64,000 nt of DNA from Chitinophagaceae bacterium (lineage in GTDB: Bacteria; Bacteroidota; Bacteroidia; Chitinophagales; Chitinophagaceae): NCBI GenBank assembly GCA_016722465.1, contig JADKJC010000002.1, positions 1,192,501 through 1,256,500 of the forward strand, written 5' to 3'. Below are positions 27,316-36,223 of this stretch, one piece after another. The notes below the pieces were generated by a model. It ran no database searches, was not told the origin of the DNA, and saw nothing but the letters and a program-made list of their open reading frames with translations. Each line of letters begins with the position of its first letter. Within the stretch, counting starts at the first letter, position 1. The position numbers and the translations under genes are program-made.

Positions 27316-27735
27316 TCATACCGATTTGAGTACTACCAGCCAGCCCATGGCTTCCATCAGCCATGCAATACCAAGATGAACCAATAAACCTCCCCAGATG
27401 CTGCCCGTATTGTAAGCGATAATGCCTAACAGCAACCCACCCCAGAAACTACTGATCGCTTCGCCCATGGGTTTGCCCAAATGAATGGTACAGTAAAAGC
27501 AGGCCACCGGGATGATGCAATGGGTGCCGCAGATCTGTGCCAGTGCAAGTATCAAAAATCCACGAAAGAAAAATTCGATGCTCACAAAATCAAAACCATA
27601 GCAAAGTTCATACACAACATACTGCCACCCTTTTGCCGGAATGCCCTGTAAAATTTTTGCTTTTGGATATACTGCCTGGAAATCTTTTTGCATCGCCGCC
27701 AAAAAAGTACCGGGACCATGATCAGCAGCATCCAT
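27316..27735 (-). CDS. CPBP family intramembrane protease, C-terminal part (frameshifted)
   Basis: Second half of a split membrane protease. It contains the Abi/CPBP motif IEFFFRGFLILAL, then HLGKPMGEAISSFWGGLLLG and a final helix with HLGIAW. The His residues and Glu-Arg are the usual catalytic set. The apparent ATG at 27735 is internal. The true continuation is from the upstream frame (27582-28238) after adding one A to the A6 run at 27701-27706, which joins MVPVLF to LAAMQKDFQ. CPBP proteases process prenylated or bacteriocin-related peptides in known cases; the substrate here is unknown. Confidence 0.75.
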   Translation of the reverse strand: MDAADHGPGTFLAAMQKDFQAVYPKAKILQGIPAKGWQYVVYELCYGFDFVSIEFFFRGFLILALAQICGTHCIIPVACFYCTIHLGKPMGEAISSFWGGLLLGIIAYNTGSIWGGLLVHLGIAWLMEAMGWLVVLKSV

Positions 27736-28238
27736 AAATAAGGTTGCAGGCTGTCCAATGGTTTGGTACCATAAAAAGGCTGGTTATTACTGTCCTTTAA
27801 CCACCATACAATGGCAACAGGTATCAATACCACCAATACCCTTACCACCCAGTTGATACTTCTAAGGTAAAATAAATTTTCAGGCGCAGGCCATTGATTG
27901 TTTACCCAGGATTGATGAAACGAGAAGTTGACCCTGAAAGAAAAAAAAGCTGGTGCCAGCAACAGTATTATCCAAAACCAGGTGCTGGAAAAATAAGTGC
28001 AGTTGACATAAAACAATTTTTGCAGCAAAAAAGCAGCAGCGAAAGGAAGTAAATACAGAAAATAATATCCTGCAAAACCTGCCAGCCAGGAACTGCCGGA
28101 TGCTGCATATTTTTTTTCAAGATCATGCCAGTAGTTAAGGTAAATAATTACTGCCAGCATTGCAATAATCAGCAACAGGTAAAAGAGATTGAACTCTTCC
28201 TTATAAAATGAACGGATGTATTTGAAGACCTGCGACAA
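27582..28238 (-). CDS. CPBP family intramembrane protease, N-terminal part (frameshifted)
   Basis: First half of the same gene. Up to about 27707 the frame encodes four to five hydrophobic helices (FYLLLIIAMLAVIIYLNYW, YYFLYLLPFAAAFLLQ, WFWIILLLAPAFF, VVRVLVVLIPVAIVWW). After the A6 run it reads unrelated sequence to a stop at 27582. The restored protein would be about 307 residues. The cause may be a real frameshift, a homopolymer base-calling error or transcriptional slippage on the run. Confidence 0.75.
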   Translation of the reverse strand: MSQVFKYIRSFYKEEFNLFYLLLIIAMLAVIIYLNYWHDLEKKYAASGSSWLAGFAGYYFLYLLPFAAAFLLQKLFYVNCTYFSSTWFWIILLLAPAFFSFRVNFSFHQSWVNNQWPAPENLFYLRSINWVVRVLVVLIPVAIVWWLKDSNNQPFYGTKPLDSLQPYLWMLLIMVPVLFWRRCKKISRQYIQKQKFYRAFRQKGGSMLCMNFAMVLIL

Positions 28239-28274
28239 CTGTAGTGAAAATTAAAATAAGTTAGTATGAATGTA

Positions 28275-28306
28275 TAAAAAAGCTGCTGTAAGTTATAGCA
28301 GCAGCT
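28275..28306 (-). terminator. Intrinsic terminator of the obg operon
   Basis: On the minus strand AGCTGCTG and CAGCAGCT form an 8-bp stem, followed by six T residues (28275-28280 as A on the plus strand). It lies about 22 bp after the obg stop codon. Confidence 0.8.
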
Positions 28307-28328
28307 GTATATAATTAAATGCTAAATA

Positions 28329-29336
28329 TCAGTTTTCCTTTAATGGTGCATTCAGTGTTTTCCAAAGCAGGTCTTTCAGCTCGGGCAACCCCTGCCCTGT
28401 AACAGATGAAATAAATACATGCGGAATATTGGCGGGTAATTCTTTTGCAATGGATGCTTTGAGTTCATCATCCAGCATGTCTGATTTACTTACTGCAATT
28501 AAAAAATCTTTTTGCAGCATCTCCGGGTTGTACTGTTCCAGTTCGCTTACCAATATCTCAAATTCTTTTTTATGATCAGCGCAATCTGCAGGAATTAAAA
28601 ACAACAGCACTGAGTTCCGCTCAATATGCCGCAAAAACCGATGCCCCAATCCTTTACCCTCTGAGGCACCTTCAATAATTCCCGGAAGATCAGCAATACA
28701 AAAACTTTTCCCATCCCTGTATTCCACCATGCCTAACTGGGGCGTTAATGTGGTAAACGCATAGTCAGCAATTTTAGGCGTTGCTGCTGTGACAGCAGAT
28801 AATAAAGTTGATTTACCTGCATTGGGGAATCCCACCAAACCCACATCTGCCAGTACTTTCAGCTCCAGCACTTTCCAGCCTTCTATACCAGGTTCGCCTG
28901 GCTGGGCATATTCCGGAGCCTGGTTAGTAGCAGTTTTAAAATTACTGTTGCCCAATCCACCACGGCCGCCTTTTACCAAAATCACTTCCTGCCCGTCTTC
29001 CAAAATTTCTGCTTCTTTTTCTCCGGTCACTTCATCTCTTGCAATGGTACCCAGCGGCACTTCAATGATGATATCTTTTCCAAAGCGGCCAGTCTGGTTG
29101 TTCTTGTTACCGCTTTCGCCATTTTCGGCCAGTACATTTTTATAGTAACGCAAATGCAGCAACGTCCACAATTGGGTACTGCCTCTTAAAATAATGTGTG
29201 CACCACGGCCACCATCACCCCCATCAGGGCCGGCCATTGCATTGTACTTGGTACGCATAAAATGTTTGCTGCCGGCACCACCATGCCCGCTGCGGCAATA
29301 GATGCGTATGTAGTCTATAAAGTTTTTATTTTCCAT
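28329..29336 (-). CDS. obgE: GTPase Obg/CgtA
   Basis: Essential ribosome-associated GTPase acting in 50S maturation and stringent control. The Obg fold (1-158) begins [18 protein letters not shown] and has [10 protein letters not shown]. The G domain (159-335) has GFPNAGKST (G1), FTTLTPQLG (switch I), DLPGIIEGA (G3) and SKSD (G4). The start is set at ATG 29336, giving 335 residues. An in-frame GTG at 29414 would add 26 atypical residues and overlap the upstream stop by four bases. The gene closes an apparent four-gene minus-strand operon but also has its own -7 box. Confidence 0.95.
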   Translation of the reverse strand: MENKNFIDYIRIYCRSGHGGAGSKHFMRTKYNAMAGPDGGDGGRGAHIILRGSTQLWTLLHLRYYKNVLAENGESGNKNNQTGRFGKDIIIEVPLGTIARDEVTGEKEAEILEDGQEVILVKGGRGGLGNSNFKTATNQAPEYAQPGEPGIEGWKVLELKVLADVGLVGFPNAGKSTLLSAVTAATPKIADYAFTTLTPQLGMVEYRDGKSFCIADLPGIIEGASEGKGLGHRFLRHIERNSVLLFLIPADCADHKKEFEILVSELEQYNPEMLQKDFLIAVSKSDMLDDELKASIAKELPANIPHVFISSVTGQGLPELKDLLWKTLNAPLKEN

Positions 29337-29344
29337 GAATGCAG

Positions 29345-29352
29345 CAAAGGTA
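29345..29352 (-). promoter_or_regulatory. -7 box just upstream of obg
   Basis: On the minus strand TACCTTTG matches the -7 consensus and ends 8 bp before the obg ATG. Transcription from it would give a leader of only a few nucleotides, or none. Confidence 0.45.
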
Positions 29353-29410
29353 ATGCTTTGGGGGGTAGGATGTGATAAGCCTACAATGATCAGCAATGCA
29401 GCACCTGGAA

Positions 29411-30007
29411 TCACTGCTTGCTTTCCTTCCAGGTAAAGTATCTATTATCTGGTGACTGCTTTTTCTGCAATACTGCATCTCTCAGGGGTTCACATTCTTT
29501 CAAAGAAGCATACAATTCAGCAGGTAATTGCTGGTACAATTTTGTCCCTGCTGTTTTCCAGTTCATCATTTCATCACTCACCTGTTTGATGATTGTATGC
29601 GGATTACCGACCACCAGGCTTCTTGCAGGAATAATGGCATCTGCTTTGATAAAGCAGAGTGCCCCCACTATGGATTCATATCCCAATTGCACATTGTCCA
29701 TGATCACGGCATTCATGCCTACCAAACAATTCTTACCGATCGTAGCGCCATGTATAATGGCACCATGACCAATATGTGCTCCTTCTTTTAAGAGTACCGT
29801 TACACCCGGAAACATGTGAATGGTGCAGTTCTCCTGCACATTGCAGCCATCTTCAATAATAACCCGGCCCCAATCACCACGAATGGCAGCACCCGGGCCA
29901 ATGTAAACATCCCTGCCAATAATTACGTTTCCGGTAACTGTTGCCTGTGGATGAACAAATGCGGTTTCATGCACGACCGGTTTATATCCATCAAACTCGT
30001 AGATCAT
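29411..30007 (-). CDS. Gamma-carbonic anhydrase-like hexapeptide protein
   Basis: A left-handed beta-helix protein of 198 residues related to PaaY/CaiE and gamma-carbonic anhydrases. Hexapeptide repeats cover about 12-150 ([20 protein letters not shown]). Metal-site histidines are visible in [19 protein letters not shown] and the turn after them. The C-terminal helix (about 150-198) is long, as in PaaY-like thioesterase or CoA-linked members. It follows the small hypothetical gene by 5 bp and precedes obg. The reaction is uncertain between CO2 hydration and acyl-CoA hydrolysis. Confidence 0.85.
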   Translation of the reverse strand: MIYEFDGYKPVVHETAFVHPQATVTGNVIIGRDVYIGPGAAIRGDWGRVIIEDGCNVQENCTIHMFPGVTVLLKEGAHIGHGAIIHGATIGKNCLVGMNAVIMDNVQLGYESIVGALCFIKADAIIPARSLVVGNPHTIIKQVSDEMMNWKTAGTKLYQQLPAELYASLKECEPLRDAVLQKKQSPDNRYFTWKESKQ

Positions 30008-30012
30008 ATTTA

Positions 30013-30300
30013 TTACCTGTTAATTTTTAGGTATTCATAAAGTTTATCAAAGCTTGCTGATAATTGGAGGTATTCATCTGACCAGCCGTTCATGAGTGAA
30101 TGTTCCTGGAAAGTGCCCGTTGGCAAAAAATGCAGGTTCACCTGGTCAAGTGAACTGAAATCGCCCCTTTTTAGCTGATCGACAAAGTCATCTATTTCTT
30201 TTCTCAACGTAGCAGCATGTTCATAAGAAGTCCACATCAAATCACTGTCATCAGTAATTTTCTTTTTTACTTTTAAAAGTATATCGATCAATATTTGCAT
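30013..30300 (-). CDS. Small hypothetical protein
   Basis: A 95-residue soluble protein from ATG 30300 (MQILIDILLKVKKK). The longer reading from 30381 runs back into the M28 peptidase gene and is not supported. It is mostly helical with charged faces (YEHAATLRKEIDDFVDQLKRG) and ends SASFDKLYEYLKINR. No family was recognised. The spacings of 17 bp after the peptidase gene and 5 bp before the hexapeptide gene indicate an operon, but do not reveal a function. Confidence 0.7.
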   Translation of the reverse strand: MQILIDILLKVKKKITDDSDLMWTSYEHAATLRKEIDDFVDQLKRGDFSSLDQVNLHFLPTGTFQEHSLMNGWSDEYLQLSASFDKLYEYLKINR

Positions 30301-30317
30301 GAGTATGGTTGCTTTGA

Positions 30318-31907
30318 TCACTCTTCCGGCGGCAATGGAAGGTCTCTTGCCAGCATCGAATTCCGGTTGGCCATAACCCATGCTGTATGAAAAATCATGC
30401 GTACTCTTTTTTCATACAGCTCCCAGTTGATCTTTTCAACCGTATCTGTTGGACGGTGATAATCTCCCTTTAACATACCATCATAAAAAAACAAAACGGG
30501 TACCCCTTTTCTTGCAAAATTATAATGGTCGCTTCGGTAGTAAATCCGTTCCGGATCATCGGGATCATCAAACTTATAATCCAGCACCAGCTTTGTGTAT
30601 TTATTATTAACCCCTTCGTTGATGCCCTGCAATTCGCTGCTTATTTTATCATGACCTATTACATAAACATAGTTAAGGCTGTCGGGCTTACGGCGTTCGG
30701 TATCTGTTCTACCCACCATATCAGTATTTAAATCAACAGAAGTCTTATCCAACGAAAAAACCGGGTGATCGCTGTAATATTCACTGCCCCACAAGCCTTT
30801 CTCTTCACCACTCACCGTCATAAATACAATGGTTCTTCTGGGGCCTTTGCCGGCGGCCTTAGCTTTGGAAAATGCTGCCGCCATATTGATTACTGCACCC
30901 GTGCCGCTTCCATCATCATCAGCGCCATAATAAATTTTACCATCCCGTTTTCCAAGGTGATCGTAATGTGCCGTTAAAAAAACATACTCATCTTTTTTAT
31001 CTGTTCCTTCTATCACACCCAGCACATTGCTGGCATTAATGGTTTGTCTCTCTTTTTTATATTCAAAACTAAAAGTGCCTTTTACCTCTGTTACCTTTGA
31101 AGCAGCAAAGGGACGATTGATCCTTGCTGCTCTTACCAGGCTGTCAATATTCCAGGCAGGAAATAATTGCTTTGCAGCATCCACCGAAACATTTATAAAA
31201 CCAATACTTTTATCTGCAGGTTTGCCGGGAAAATATACAGTTGATGTTGTATTCATTTCAACTGTTCTGTTGCTTAGCACTGTGGTTGATGGATTGAGTA
31301 TAAGAACGGCCGCAGCACCTTTGGCTTCTGCTAATTCCACTTTATCTGCAATACCGGGAAAAGTATATTTCGAATATTCACGGTTACCACTTACCATGTA
31401 ATTGCCTTTACTTTTGGGTTCCCCCAAAAACAACAGCACCACTTTTCCTTTTATCTGTATGTCTTTATAATCATCGTATGCGGTTTCACTGATACCGTAG
31501 CCAGCAAAAACAAACTTATTTGAGCTTATCCTTTTTGTTCTGTTATCTAGAACAGGCACAAAATAATCGGTTCCATAAATCAATTGCCTGTTGTTTACTT
31601 TGACGGTGCTTTCGGTCATTGAATCCCTGTACAAAGGGAAATACTGCTGGTAGCCTTTTAAACCGGGTGGTGGCTGCAGTCCCATTAATTTGAATTGAGA
31701 TGCTATGTAAGCGGCTGCTTTACGCTGGCCTTCGGTACCCGTTTCCCTTCCTTCCATTTCATCACTGGCAATAATACTAAGGTGCTTTTTTAAATTATCA
31801 CTGGTAATGCCTGAAGCATAATTGGCAGCATCATCTGTTTGAGCAAAAGCAGCACTGATATAAATACATAGACTAAAAAGAGGCAGGGCAATTTTTTTCA
31901 TTGGCAT
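30318..31907 (-). CDS. M28 family zinc aminopeptidase with PA domain
   Basis: A secreted or periplasmic metallopeptidase of about 529 residues. A signal peptide (MKKIALPLFSLCIYISAAFAQ) is followed by a PA-domain insert (about 140-260) and the M28 core. The di-zinc ligands are visible: AHYDHLG, GADDDGSGT, GEEKGLWGSEYY, NTDMVGR and YRSDHYNFA. The C-terminus FFYDGMLKGDYHRPTDTVEKI is typical. ATG 31907 or 31901 is the likely start; the TTG at 31916 is less so. It is the first gene of the operon leading to obg. Confidence 0.93.
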   Translation of the reverse strand: MPMKKIALPLFSLCIYISAAFAQTDDAANYASGITSDNLKKHLSIIASDEMEGRETGTEGQRKAAAYIASQFKLMGLQPPPGLKGYQQYFPLYRDSMTESTVKVNNRQLIYGTDYFVPVLDNRTKRISSNKFVFAGYGISETAYDDYKDIQIKGKVVLLFLGEPKSKGNYMVSGNREYSKYTFPGIADKVELAEAKGAAAVLILNPSTTVLSNRTVEMNTTSTVYFPGKPADKSIGFINVSVDAAKQLFPAWNIDSLVRAARINRPFAASKVTEVKGTFSFEYKKERQTINASNVLGVIEGTDKKDEYVFLTAHYDHLGKRDGKIYYGADDDGSGTGAVINMAAAFSKAKAAGKGPRRTIVFMTVSGEEKGLWGSEYYSDHPVFSLDKTSVDLNTDMVGRTDTERRKPDSLNYVYVIGHDKISSELQGINEGVNNKYTKLVLDYKFDDPDDPERIYYRSDHYNFARKGVPVLFFYDGMLKGDYHRPTDTVEKINWELYEKRVRMIFHTAWVMANRNSMLARDLPLPPEE

Positions 31908-31987
31908 GATTTGCAAAAAAGTGTTTGATATGGGGGCACAAAAAGACCCGCTACTGTTTTGTTAAAGCAATATTGATCCGGGTAAAC

Positions 31988-32437
31988 TCAGCAGGCAATC
32001 TTATTGACCCTGTTGGTGTGCCTTCCACCTTCAAAAGCAGTATTCATAAAAATGTCCAGCATTTTTTCTGCATCACCATCCCTTACAAAACGGGCAGGTA
32101 TGCAAATGATGTTGGCATCGTTGTGTTTGCGGGCCAGCTCAGCCAGTTCTTCTCCCCAGCAAATAGCCGCCCTGATGCCCTGGTGTTTATTGGCAGTAAT
32201 GGCAACACCATTGGCGCTGCCGCAAAGTAAGATTCCAAAAGCAGCTTCGCCTTTTTCAACTGCCAGTGCCACGGGGTGGGCAAAATCTGCATAATCAACA
32301 GAGTCTTTATTGTAGGTTCCAAAATCTTTGAACGCAACGCCTTCTCCTTCTAAAAAAGAAATCAGGTCTTCTTTACAGTCCCAGCCCGCATGATCGCAGC
32401 CCAGCGCAATTGGCAATCTTAAGTTAAATGGTGACAT
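31988..32437 (-). CDS. rpiB: Ribose 5-phosphate isomerase B
   Basis: Interconverts ribose 5-phosphate and ribulose 5-phosphate in the pentose phosphate pathway. The 149-residue length is normal. Motifs are IALGCDHAGWDCKEDLISFL at the N-terminus, GILLCGSANGVAI with the catalytic Cys, NKHQGIRAAICW, and HNDANIICIPARFV. The loop reads CGSANG rather than CGTGIG, a common variation in Bacteroidota. It is encoded just upstream of the M28 operon (about 80 bp) and divergently from pyrH. Confidence 0.95.
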   Translation of the reverse strand: MSPFNLRLPIALGCDHAGWDCKEDLISFLEGEGVAFKDFGTYNKDSVDYADFAHPVALAVEKGEAAFGILLCGSANGVAITANKHQGIRAAICWGEELAELARKHNDANIICIPARFVRDGDAEKMLDIFMNTAFEGGRHTNRVNKIAC

Positions 32438-32579
32438 AGTACAACGATTAATGGTGATTAATTCAGGATATAAAAGTAATAAATAAAAACCGGGTGACGG
32501 GATAAGGCTTTTTGTTTTAATGAACCTGTTTTATGATGGTAAACAACTTTTAAAATATATCTTCGCAAAAATTTTCCAG

Positions 32580-33293
32580 ATGCTTCCTAAATTCAAAAGG
32601 GTATTATTAAAACTATCAGGCGAGTCATTAATGGGTGATAAGAATTTTGGACTGGACAGTGATGTAATCTCCCGATATGCAAGGGATATTAAGAGTATAA
32701 CAGACCTGGGAGTGCAGGTAGCCATTGTAATTGGCGGTGGTAATATTTACCGTGGCATGAACGAAGCAGAAACCGGTATTGAAAGGGCACAGGGCGATTA
32801 CATGGGAATGCTTGCCACCGTGATCAACGGCATGGCACTGCAGAGTGGGCTGGAAAAAGCAGGAGTATACACCAGGCTGCAAAGTGCCATTAAAATGGAA
32901 CAGATTGCCGAACCTTATATCCGCAGGCGTGCCATGAGGCATTTGGAAAAAGGCCGTGTAGTGATATTTGGCGCCGGTACCGGTAACCCTTATTTTACAA
33001 CTGATACAGCAGGTTCTTTAAGAGCGATTGAAATAAAAGCAGAAGTTATATTAAAAGGCACCAGGGTGGATGGTATCTATACGGCTGATCCGGAAAAAGA
33101 TCCAACTGCTACCAAATACAACCATATCTCTTTTGCAGAATGCATCAGCAAGAACCTGAAAGTGATGGACATGACAGCTTTCACCCTTTGCATGGAAAAT
33201 GAATTGCCGATCATTGTATTTGATATGAACCAGCCGGGCAATTTATTAAAAGTAATTACCGGCGAAAAAGTAGGCACCCTGGTAAAAGGATAA
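32580..33293 (+). CDS. pyrH: UMP kinase
   Basis: Phosphorylates UMP to UDP in pyrimidine nucleotide synthesis. The 237-residue product from ATG 32580 ([17 protein letters not shown]) has normal length. An upstream in-frame ATG at 32520 adds 20 residues not seen in the family, and a possible TAtcTTCG -7 box lies between the two. Motifs are [37 protein letters not shown] and [14 protein letters not shown] strong terminator follows. Confidence 0.96.
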   Translation: MLPKFKRVLLKLSGESLMGDKNFGLDSDVISRYARDIKSITDLGVQVAIVIGGGNIYRGMNEAETGIERAQGDYMGMLATVINGMALQSGLEKAGVYTRLQSAIKMEQIAEPYIRRRAMRHLEKGRVVIFGAGTGNPYFTTDTAGSLRAIEIKAEVILKGTRVDGIYTADPEKDPTATKYNHISFAECISKNLKVMDMTAFTLCMENELPIIVFDMNQPGNLLKVITGEKVGTLVKG

Positions 33294-33314
33294 TTCTGCC
33301 ACCTCATAAAAAAG

Positions 33315-33346
33315 AAAAGCTTCCGCAATGTGCCGGAAGCTTTTTT
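33315..33346 (+). terminator. Bidirectional terminator between pyrH and the barrel gene
   Basis: GCTTCCG (33319-33325) pairs with CGGAAGC (33334-33340). A residues precede the left arm and six T residues follow the right arm, so it can terminate pyrH on the plus strand and the convergent gene on the minus strand. Confidence 0.85.
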
Positions 33347-33369
33347 ATTAAAGAAAAACACGTTCTGTT

Positions 33370-34823
33370 TTAAAAATCCACTCTTAGCCCAAGCCTCAAT
33401 CCTATTGTAGTGAATTTCTCCTGCAATGAAACTGCCTCTTTATTCATTGGCGACAAATTGAAACGGCAGTAAGGCTCTGCCAGTAAATGTAATCGGTCAT
33501 TCAGTTTATAATACAGCGATACAGCACCAGTAAAGCCAATGCCCACATTGGTTTTGTACTGGTAGGCAGCATCCCCCTCTTTCCCGGTAGTAATGCTCAC
33601 CGGCATATAGTTGTTATCAAGCGTTTCGCCTTTTTGCCAACTGTACACATTCAGCATCACACCGGCATTGATGTTGGCATGCAATCTCCCATTGCCCAGT
33701 TCGTAACCCACTACAATGGGTACATCAATGGTGCGGTAATGATTGTAAGAAGTTTTATAACGGGTACCCCTCACATAATACCGGTCGGTAGTATCCCCAG
33801 CCGGGCTAATCACATATACCAGTTGCACCACATTGTCCTTGATAAAAGAAAATTTTTCATTGATCTGGCTGTAGTTAATCCCGGCCCTGATGCTCATACC
33901 ATTATTAAACACCCTTGTGTAGCGGATACCTGCACTATATGCCGACTGAAAACGCAGGCTCTCTTTTCTCTTTCCGATCAAAGCAGAATTGCCGGTATCG
34001 CTGTATTTTTTGATGGCGTAATCAGGGCTGAGATATACTTCAAAGTAAGACTTGTTGCCTGCAGCATCTTTTTCGGCAGCCGGACAATCTGGAATCTTGA
34101 TGGCTTTTATTATTGTTTGTTTGTTATTCCAATCAGCCAATGAAGCAATGGTTATTCTTTCCCTGCTGCCTTGCAAACCGGGTATGTAAAATTCTTCCTG
34201 CAATGGATCATCACTTGCAGCAGTATTGTCATGTTGATCGAATGTTACATTATCAGCAAGGGCAACTCTTTGAGAACTGGTTGTCCTTGATCTTTTGGCA
34301 AGGTTTTTTTTGTCTTTGTTGCGGAACAGGTTGTTTGCATTATCGGTATTGGTTTTATCCGCAACGCTCAGGCGGTTATTCACAGGTTTATAAGTTGCAC
34401 TTTTCTTTTCATTATCATTGGTTGCAGCGTCTGCATTTTGATTGGTTGTAGTAGACTGAATGTTACTGTTATCATTAGTATCAACTGATGAAACAGCCTC
34501 TTTTCCATCCTGGCTATTTTCATCAGCAGCATTTTTAACAACAGCAGGAGCCATGGCTTTTTCAGCTCCCTGCTGCCTGCTGTCATTAGCTTCAAGGGAA
34601 ATATCGTTTGATTTTTTTTGTTGTAACATCAATAGCCCTGCCCCGCTGCCAACCACCAGCAAGGCCGCCAGCACCAACAGGTTTCTTTTATTCAGCCAGA
34701 AAACTACCGGTCTTTTTTCTTTCTTCCGGCGGCAATATTGTCCCATATATGCGGCGGCACCTCTGGAGAGTAACCTCCCAGTGACTTCTTTATATGTTCA
34801 TCAAAATGTTTCATGTCACTCAT
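33370..34823 (-). CDS. Membrane-anchored beta-barrel protein linked to ECF sigma factor (frameshifted)
   Basis: Likely partner of the sigma factor encoded upstream. From ATG 34823 the frame reads MSDMKHFDEHIKKSLGGYSP...WDNIAAGRKK and then meets a stop. The rest continues in another frame (33370-34746). Adding one T to the T6 run at 34713-34718 joins them as AAGRKKKRPVVFW, giving about 484 residues. After the restored junction come a membrane helix (NLLVLAALLVVGSGAGLLML), a long Asn/Asp/Ser-rich periplasmic linker and a C-terminal OMP-type barrel. The start overlaps the sigma-factor stop by ATGA. It may act as a non-classical anti-sigma protein. Confidence 0.75.
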
Positions 34824-35395
34824 ACAGCAACTTTTTGGAGTTCAATTATTTGTTTCTGCAGCATGTTCCTGGCTTTTACCAGCTGGCTTCTGCTGGTGCC
34901 GGGCTGTATCCCCAGCATATCAGCAATTTCCTCGTGCTGGTAACCTTCCATTACATGCAGGTTAAATATCATCCGGTACCCATCCGGCAACTGGTTGATC
35001 AGTACCAGCAGGTCTTTCTGTGATAAATGCGTATAGGCCGAAGGATCTTCAGCGCTTTCGTATTTTGAAATATTTTCAATGCCATTCACTTCTTTTTCGT
35101 ACCGGGTGAGGGTATATTTTTTCAGCGCTGTATTCACCACAATCTTCCTGATCCAGCCTTCAAAAGAGCCTTCAAATTTAAACTGGTGCAGCTTATCAAA
35201 CACTTTAATAAAAGCATCCTGTAAAATATCTTCGGCATCGGCAGCGGTACGGGCATAGCGGTGGCATACGCCCAGCATCCGGCTGCCGTAACGGGTAAAC
35301 ACCTCTTTTTGGGAGGCGGCATCCTCACTGATGCAGGCTCTTATCAGTTGCTCTTCCGTCAAATTTAGATAGTGGTTTACATCGGGTGCTGCCAT
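34820..35395 (-). CDS. ECF-type RNA polymerase sigma factor
   Basis: A sigma-70 family factor of 191 residues from ATG 35395 (MAAPDVNHYLNLTEEQLI). Region 2 (about 30-100) has MLGVCHRYARTAADAEDILQ and FIKVFDKLHQF. Region 4 (about 130-185) has INQLPDGYRMIFNLHVMEGY and HEEIADMLGIQPGTSRSQL. Start and stop fit Bacteroidota ECF factors. The ATGA overlap with the downstream membrane protein suggests coupled expression of the factor and its regulator. Confidence 0.93.
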   Translation of the reverse strand: MAAPDVNHYLNLTEEQLIRACISEDAASQKEVFTRYGSRMLGVCHRYARTAADAEDILQDAFIKVFDKLHQFKFEGSFEGWIRKIVVNTALKKYTLTRYEKEVNGIENISKYESAEDPSAYTHLSQKDLLVLINQLPDGYRMIFNLHVMEGYQHEEIADMLGIQPGTSRSQLVKARNMLQKQIIELQKVAV

Positions 35396-35522
35396 ACAGA
35401 TACCCTGAACGGCACATCCGCTGCCCCGCAATGGTCATTAATAGAAAGTTAGCGAAAAAAAGGAGTTTTTCGGAGCGAAAATTAAATATTCCCGATGGTT
35501 TTAGGGGCAGGTTTGGTTGGGG

Positions 35523-35575
35523 TATAAAAAAAGGTTGACGACCGAACGGTTATTAAACCATCCAACTCATCAACC
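35523..35575 (-). terminator. Terminator after the THX gene
   Basis: On the minus strand GGTTGA and TCAACC pair across a long loop with partial inner pairing, followed by a run of seven or more T residues. It ends the THX transcript. Confidence 0.6.
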
Positions 35576-35594
35576 CCTTTCATTGAAATTTCAA

Positions 35595-35705
35595 TTAAGC
35601 TTTTTTAGCTGCTGCTTTCTTTTTAGCAGGTTTTGCTGGTCTTGATTTACCAAAAGATGCCTTGGTAATTTTTCCTTTTTTGGTTTTAATATCTCCACGT
35701 CCCAT
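35595..35705 (-). CDS. 30S ribosomal protein THX
   Basis: A 36-residue basic protein too short for most ORF callers. It starts MGRGDIKTKKGKITKASFGK, which matches the MGKGDxKTxRGKI...G..RP pattern of Thx, a small peptide that fills a cavity in the 30S head. A Lys/Ala-rich tail (AKPAKKKAAAKKA) makes it longer than the usual ~26 residues. It lies downstream of HU on the same strand and between two terminators. Confidence 0.85.
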   Translation of the reverse strand: MGRGDIKTKKGKITKASFGKSRPAKPAKKKAAAKKA

Positions 35706-35735
35706 ATTGTTCTTTTTTTTTGATTTGGTAAGATT

Positions 35736-35769
35736 AAAAAAAGCAAGACGCATTAACATCTTGCTTTTT
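35736..35769 (-). terminator. Intrinsic terminator of the HU gene
   Basis: GCAAGA (35743-35748) and TCTTGC (35759-35764) form a stem flanked by A and T runs, so it is a strong hairpin followed by U residues on the minus strand. It lies 19 bp after the HU stop codon. Confidence 0.85.
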
Positions 35770-35787
35770 ACTGTGGTTTTGCAACTG

Positions 35788-36057
35788 TTACAATTTTGCA
35801 GACAATTCTTTGCCTGCTTTAAACTTAGCTACTTTTTTAGCTTTAATTTTGATTACAGCGCCAGTCTGAGGATTGCGTCCGTTACGGGCAGCTCTTTTAG
35901 AAACGGAGAAAGTACCGAAGCCTACTAAAGTGACTTTACCACCACCTTTCAAAGTTTTGGTAACAGCTTCTACAAAAGAATCTAAAGTGTCGTTAGCCTG
36001 TGTTTTTGTGATGCCTGCATCATCAGCAATCTTAGCGATTAATTCTGCTTTGTTCAT
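35788..36057 (-). CDS. HU family DNA-binding protein
   Basis: Nucleoid protein that bends DNA as a dimer. The 89-residue product from ATG 36057 (MNKAELIAKIADDAGITKTQ) has normal length. The longer reading upstream crosses the promoter and is not supported. Signature segments are VGFGTFSVSKRAARNGRNP and QTGAVIKIKAKKVAKFKAGK. It has its own textbook promoter and terminator, so it is monocistronic. Confidence 0.96.
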   Translation of the reverse strand: MNKAELIAKIADDAGITKTQANDTLDSFVEAVTKTLKGGGKVTLVGFGTFSVSKRAARNGRNPQTGAVIKIKAKKVAKFKAGKELSAKL

Positions 36058-36086
36058 AGTTGTTTTTTTGAATTTTTTTAGAGAAA

Positions 36087-36117
36087 CAAATATAGATGCT
36101 TTTTGATTGCAACAAAA
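36087..36117 (-). promoter_or_regulatory. Promoter of the HU gene
   Basis: On the minus strand TTTTG (36113-36117) and TATATTTG (36087-36094) are separated by 18 bp, an exact -33/-7 arrangement. The start of transcription would lie near 36080, about 23 nt before the ATG. Confidence 0.85.
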
Positions 36118-36223
36118 CTTTTTAGCAAAAAAATAATACTTATAAAAACAGCTGAAATGCACAGGCGGCAAGGGATGCAAAGGAAATGAAGGAGTACTTA
36201 ATGGCGGCAGTAAAAAACCATCT

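Noticed and set aside
34713..34718. Programmed -1 ribosomal frameshift at AAAAAAG in the sigma-linked gene
   Set aside because: The phase is AAA AAA G, not A AAA AAG, so tandem slippage of two tRNAs is not favoured; base-calling error or transcriptional slippage is more likely.
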